Shown here: positions 59,654 through 64,000 of the stretch, piece by piece | How the letters are laid out: each line of letters opens with the position of its first letter | Numbering within the stretch: the stretch's first letter is position 1 | Assembly: GCA_009617715.1 (NCBI GenBank) | Contig: VTFK01000063.1 | Coordinates: 1,054,001 to 1,118,000, forward strand | Reading direction: 5' to 3' | From: Plectrocnemia conspersa | Lineage: Eukaryota > Arthropoda > Insecta > Trichoptera > Polycentropodidae | DNA length: 64,000 nt | Position numbers and translations under genes: made by a program | Notes under the pieces: generated by a model | The model's database searches: none | What the model saw: the letters and a program-made list of their open reading frames with translations, nothing else | What the model was told of the DNA's origin: nothing

Positions 59654-59900
59654 GGACGGAATAGCGCAGTCCGTAACGTCTCAGACTAATAACTGCCGGA
59701 CAAGTTCGAGCCCCGGCAGCGGCACAAAAATGCGCTATCAATTAAAAACCGGCCCTAGTGACATCTATTGGTTATAAATTACAGTCTGGTGGTTAAAACT
59801 TATTTGTAGATATTCAGTATATCTGATTGGTTCAGATTTACCCCGTTATAACGAATTGGGCTAACGCCTCTTAGGTCACAACGAAAAAATGCTATTGTGC
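59654..59900 (+). repeat. tRNA-derived SINE
   Basis: The head has a Pol III A box TAGCGCAGTCCG (59662-59673) and B box GTTCGAGCC (59704-59712), spaced as in a tRNA. A body follows with CAGTCTGGTG, TATATCTGATTGG, CAGATTTACCCCGTT and ACGCCT, shared with 56950-57125, then an A-rich tail. A tRNA gene is excluded because the acceptor stem does not close and the body continues. Confidence 0.7.
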
Positions 59901-59904
59901 TAGT

Positions 59905-61250
59905 GTTATTGAAAATTCAATAAACATATATTTAAAATACTTTTAACCCATAATTGTAATAGTAATATTTTAAATAACTACAAAAAATGTCGATTTTAAT
60001 GGTTCACCAAAATATAATTCCCTACTTTTAATTGTGCAGTTTGAAGAAATACTAAAAATTCGTTATGGTATAAGCGGATTATTTTAAATTACCGTATTAA
60101 ATGATATGATAGTTATATATTTTTAAAACAAAGGATAAATGTACAAATGCTAGTATATAATCAAATATGATGGAGGAGTTGTGAAAGCCATTTAAAGATT
60201 TAATTATTTACAGCACCTAAAACAGCCATATAAAATATATTGTGTTGAAGATTATGATTTATATATTTATACATACATGCAGAAAACTAATTTTTTATAT
60301 TGTCAGTGACGTATTACAAATAGCTTAATAATAATAAATTAAAATGTTATAATAACCAATAAATCTTAGTTAAACTTTTAAGCTAATATAATATATGTTT
60401 TAATAATAACAAACTATAAAAGTCATAAAATATATATCGAAGTTTTTAGCTTTATAAACTAAGGATAAATATTACAAATCCGCGATTATTAGGATATATC
60501 GCCCTATAAGTGGTTTGGCACAAGCTTCGAGATTCGAACTTTTGTTTAAAATACATCCAAGCGTGTTTATCAATCTTTGAAAAATATTTTTATTGGAACA
60601 CTATCTGTACACAAAATATAAATTAACAAAGGCTGCAGAGGGGTGCAAAAAAAATCTAATTTAACGTCATGTAAATATATAATATTTAAAAAGTTCATAA
60701 ATCCGTTGTTTAAATATAAATCTTCATCACTTAAAAACAGCTACTAAATATTTTTTATAATGCAGAAATGGTTATGTGGTTTATTATGCCAAATGCGAGG
60801 CTCTTGTATAATTTAGTTTCATTTCGTATTTTATATAACAGAGCACATTATATACTAAATAATATAAAACATAAAGAATATAGTATTTCCTTATAAATTT
60901 TATATTATGAATTATGATCAATCTTGGTTATGATTTACCGAGTTTTAAGGCTAAGAAACTTTACGCTTTGTTCTTTCATACTTGCTAAACTATTTTTATT
61001 ATCTATTTTTTTATGGTATTATATATATGTGTGTATATAATACTATATATTTATATTATTTTATATTTGTATCTATACACTATATTGTTTATAAATATAT
61101 TTAAGGTGGTATCTAAAAAATTATTTAATATTAATAATGTAATATTGTGATAAATTAAAAAATATATGATCCGTTTTCGGTAACTTTGACTTCGATTTCC
61201 CAACTCTAATATAAACATATAAAATCTAATAAAAGCTTCGGAGCATAGCA
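59905..61250. other. AT-rich stretch, no supported feature
   Basis: No coding or repeat structure recognised. Confidence 0.4.
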
Positions 61251-61507
61251 CGTATTCAATTTCGATCTTGCATTTCGACAAAGCTGTTGCGAATTGCACT
61301 CGTTGCGTATTTTACCGCTCGGCTGGCGGTAAACAGACACGTATGAGATTTTCGCATAAAAATCGACACAATTCGCGACTTTGAGATTTCAGAAAAGAGC
61401 TTTCGTTCGCTGACGTGATTTTGCGAATCGGAGCTCACGTTTATCCCGGATAGTTATGACGCTTCAGTAAATTGAAGTAATAGTACAGTCAGTATATGTA
61501 CTACATA

Positions 61508-62398
61508 CAGTGGCGTAGCTATGGGGAGGCGGGCCGCACCGGGCGGCACTTGCTTGGGGGCGGCATATTCGCGATGAGATCATCTAGTGTGTCTCTTAAC
61601 CCTAAATGCAATAAAACATATATAAATCCACGAATAACAAGAGCTTAATAATAACCAATTTATTATTTTACGAAATGGTGATTTTATGATCCTGCAAAAA
61701 ATATAGGGGGGGGGGGGCAGTTTTAAGGATCGCCCTGGGCGGCATATACCACTGATTTAATGCAATGTTTTTCTAAGACTATTTTTCTTAAGCCAGTAAC
61801 AACAGCAAGTTTTTTTTAATTAACCCTTTCTGAAGGCAAAACCAACGTGCATATATTGCAGCGCCGGCGCATATAACGGGGGCACGCAGTAATTAAATGG
61901 TTGGATATGACGACGGTAGACTGATTTAATATTAAAAATTCGTTTTTCGGAACTCAGGAAGCGCTAATGTTATCTTACTGTCATCGTTAAAGTTTCATGG
62001 TTATGTCGCTGCACGTTTCAGTTGCATAATAAATCGCTCTTATGGTTATTTTACACATTTTGACTATAATAAATAGTCGAAATGACAAGAGTAATTGAAA
62101 AATTCTGATATTTAGTTGATTTTTATTAAGCTGCTTTAAGATATTTTCAGTAAGTTCAGCAGCGGTCTTAACGGATATCGGAAAAATATACCTTAAGCCG
62201 GCCCTGAAAAAATATATTATTGATAATAATATCTTTCCATTTAGCACCCGGTGCGAATCACCTCCTTCACCACCCTTTAGTCCTGCTGCAGCCATAGGCA
62301 ACTAACATAGATTTTATGACTTTGCAAAAACTGTATGGGGTGGGAGGCGGCAATTTTAAGGATCGCCCTGGGCAGCACATACCCTAGCTACGCCATTG
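61508..62398. mobile_element. Non-autonomous hAT element, 891 bp
   Basis: Starts CAGTGGCGTAGCTATGGGG and ends CCCTAGCTACGCCATTG, with an exact 8-bp target duplication ACTACATA (61500-61507 and 62399-62406). Inside, a second internal copy of the 3' subterminal block (GGATCGCCCTGGGCGGCATA at about 61730-61750) shows a nested or rearranged structure. A run of 13 G lies near 61706. No transposase. Confidence 0.85.
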
Positions 62399-63214
62399 AC
62401 TACATAGAAAAATAAATTGTGCAAAACTACAAACACAAATAAATAAAAGGCCGAATACAAAGTCTCAATTTTTTTTAAATATAATTTGCAATTCAAAATT
62501 ATGTTGATGAAACTTGATGGACTTCAAGCATAAAATTGATAAGCATATTTTGGAACTACGCTCTAAAAGGCTTGCTGCAATTGCGGCCCTTAAACTGATA
62601 TTTAATAGAAAGAGGTGCGTTAACTATAAAAAATAAAATTTTATTGTATAAACGAATATGACACATTTAACACATGTCTTCTCAGTGTAAAGTAACAGTA
62701 ATAAGCATTTATTATTAAATAGTATATTATATTATAATAAAAAATAATTTATAAAATGCAGATTAGTCTTCAAAAACCAACAATTAAAGAGCACTGTCAT
62801 TTTCAAACAAAAAAATACCACAATAACTCGTGCATTGGTGACTAGGATCAAAACAACGGTAAATTTAAATACAATCATAAAATTACAAAGCAGATATTCT
62901 TTAGAAGCTAAGGCCACAGATTAATGTTTAGAGAATTTTAGTCAATGTTCTCAAATTTTATCAAAGAACCCTAAACTAGAATTCCTCTACAATAGTTTTA
63001 CAACACTTTTTAATAGTTTGAATAAATGCTTAGTGACATACAATTTTTAGCAAGAACTTAGTGAATCGTATTAAAACGTTTATAAAATAAAGGCATCGGG
63101 ATACAGGATTAAATAATGACTAAATATCCTTTTTTATATATAACATTGGTATCTCAACAATCTTATATAAAACAATTCGATTAAGCAAGATTATTATTAT
63201 TTGGTAATGGCAAA

Positions 63215-63482
63215 CAGTGGCGTAGCTATGGGGATGGTGGCGGGCGGAGGCGCCCCGGCGGCAATAGCTTGGAGGCGGCATATTCGCTATGGAATCTAGT
63301 GTGGTTCTAACCCCTGAATAGATTAAAATTTATGTAAATCTAAGAATACCAAGATCTTAACAATAATCAATTTACTATTTTAAGAAATGCTGATTTTATG
63401 ACCTTGTAAAAAAAATGTATGGGGCGGGGGGCGGCAATTTTAAGGATTGCCCCAGGCGGCACATACCCTAACTACGCCACTG
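63215..63482. mobile_element. Non-autonomous hAT element (MITE), 268 bp
   Basis: Ends CAGTGGCGTAGCTATGGGG and CTACGCCACTG, flanked by ATGGCAAA (63207-63214) and ATTGCAAA (63483-63490), an 8-bp duplication with one mismatch. A shorter relative of the element at 61508-62398, with the same GGCGGCATATTCGC block. Confidence 0.85.
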
Positions 63483-63637
63483 ATTGCAAATTATACACCT
63501 AGATCCTGATTTAAGAATGCGTTTCCCATAATAAAGCCGAGTATCGTAGAAGATTTATCGAATACTTTATTTACTTGTGCAGAGAACATCTACTTGCTTG
63601 GAAAAGTGATTGTCTAGGCAAAATATATTGCTCTTCA

Positions 63638-63720
63638 AACTGTGTTCCGCAGAACCCTGGGGTTTCACGGAACCTCTGGGAGTTTCGCGAGTCAAAATAA
63701 ATATCCGCAAGTCAAAATAA
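63638..63720. mobile_element. Fragment of another hAT-like repeat
   Basis: AAACTGTGTTCCGCAGAACC followed by TGGGGTTTCACGGAACCTCT has the look of a hAT-type MITE end common in animal genomes. The other end is not seen. Confidence 0.35.
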
Positions 63721-63781
63721 AAATACATAACAGAAAAAAAAATATACAATAATAAAGACTTAATATTATAATATTTTATTT

Positions 63782-64000
63782 CTATATGTACGAAGGTGTT
63801 TTTTTTATTCCATTTATAAAACCCGTTATATTTTTTGCTGTTTCAGTTTCTCTTGGAAGACTATTATATAAATTAAAACCTCCGTACATAATTCCCCTAG
63901 CCGTACTCGTTTTCTTATACTTAATTATTTTTAAATTTTCTTTATTTCTAGTATTATATTTATGTACATCTTTATTTCTTATTAAATACTTATTAAAATA
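63782..64000 (-). CDS. C-terminal part of a LINE ORF2, cut by the window edge
   Basis: On the minus strand an uninterrupted frame of 72 codons enters from the window edge and stops at TAG (63782-63784). It contains VHKYNTRNKENLKIIK and GIMYGGFNLYNSLPRETETA, the Y-N-T-R-x-K ... G-x-x-L-Y-N-x-L-P pattern seen at the C terminus of Jockey/CR1-like reverse transcriptase ORFs. No defect is visible in this part. The 3' UTR would lie to the left of 63782. Confidence 0.7.
   Translation of the reverse strand, partial: YFNKYLIRNKDVHKYNTRNKENLKIIKYKKTSTARGIMYGGFNLYNSLPRETETAKNITGFINGIKKTPSYI

Noticed and set aside
59654..59727. tRNA gene
   Set aside because: A and B boxes are present but the stems do not close and the body is shared with another repeat copy; called a SINE.

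Overview
The window looks like nuclear DNA from an insect. It is strongly AT-rich, carries spliceosomal introns with GT/AG borders and AATAAA polyadenylation signals, and is littered with decayed eukaryotic transposons: hAT, a Tc1/mariner-like MITE, Jockey-type LINEs, solo LTRs and a tRNA-derived SINE. No rRNA, true tRNA gene, CRISPR array or prokaryote-style operon is visible. The order cannot be settled from sequence alone; a lepidopteran or another AT-rich insect is plausible.

Region 1 (about 1-26300) is gene-poor. Long AT-rich stretches alternate with short GC-richer islands (540-960, 2390-2820, 3100-3540, 5300-5850, 7600-7960, 11270-11720, 16290-16680, 20290-20500, 21290-21480). These look like conserved regulatory blocks rather than exons. 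Two pairs of islands are diverged copies of each other. The same stretch holds two broken Jockey-type LINE endonuclease/RT fragments (1245-1700, 18020-19170), hAT-like remnants and a solo LTR (22445-23116). One weak minus-strand exon candidate lies at 20322-20501.

Region 2 (about 26300-49660) holds the main content: a tandem array of six small secreted-protein genes, all on the + strand. A seventh promoter copy points the opposite way at about 29020, and a further decayed promoter lies near 48175. Every gene has the same plan: a TATA box, an initiator 29-30 bp downstream, an 18-nt coding exon 1, a signal-peptide exon 2, a long repeat-bearing exon 3, and an intron just after the stop codon. 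The reading frame stays open across both splice junctions in all six. Signal peptide, a RIYHHR-like motif and a Ser-Trp C terminus are shared, while the middle of the protein is swapped between unrelated repeats: a KHVPVI hexad, an HEHQPHF heptad and a WP-rich module. One copy (gene 5) has both hexads and heptads. One copy is truncated (gene 3), and one (gene 4) has a 2.4-kb DNA transposon inserted between TATA box and start codon. A hAT (Buster-like) element sits just upstream of gene 5.

Region 3 (about 49700-64000) is again gene-poor. It has a second LTR fragment, two copies of a repeat family of which one has a tRNA-derived head, two non-autonomous hAT elements with 8-bp target duplications, a POU-type palindrome, one good internal-exon candidate with a CUB-like motif (58886-58963), and the C-terminal end of a LINE reading frame running off the right edge on the minus strand.

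The function of the secreted array is not recognised. Signal peptides, His-rich repeats and shared promoters suggest a co-expressed set of extracellular, possibly metal-binding or cuticle-associated peptides; this is inference.
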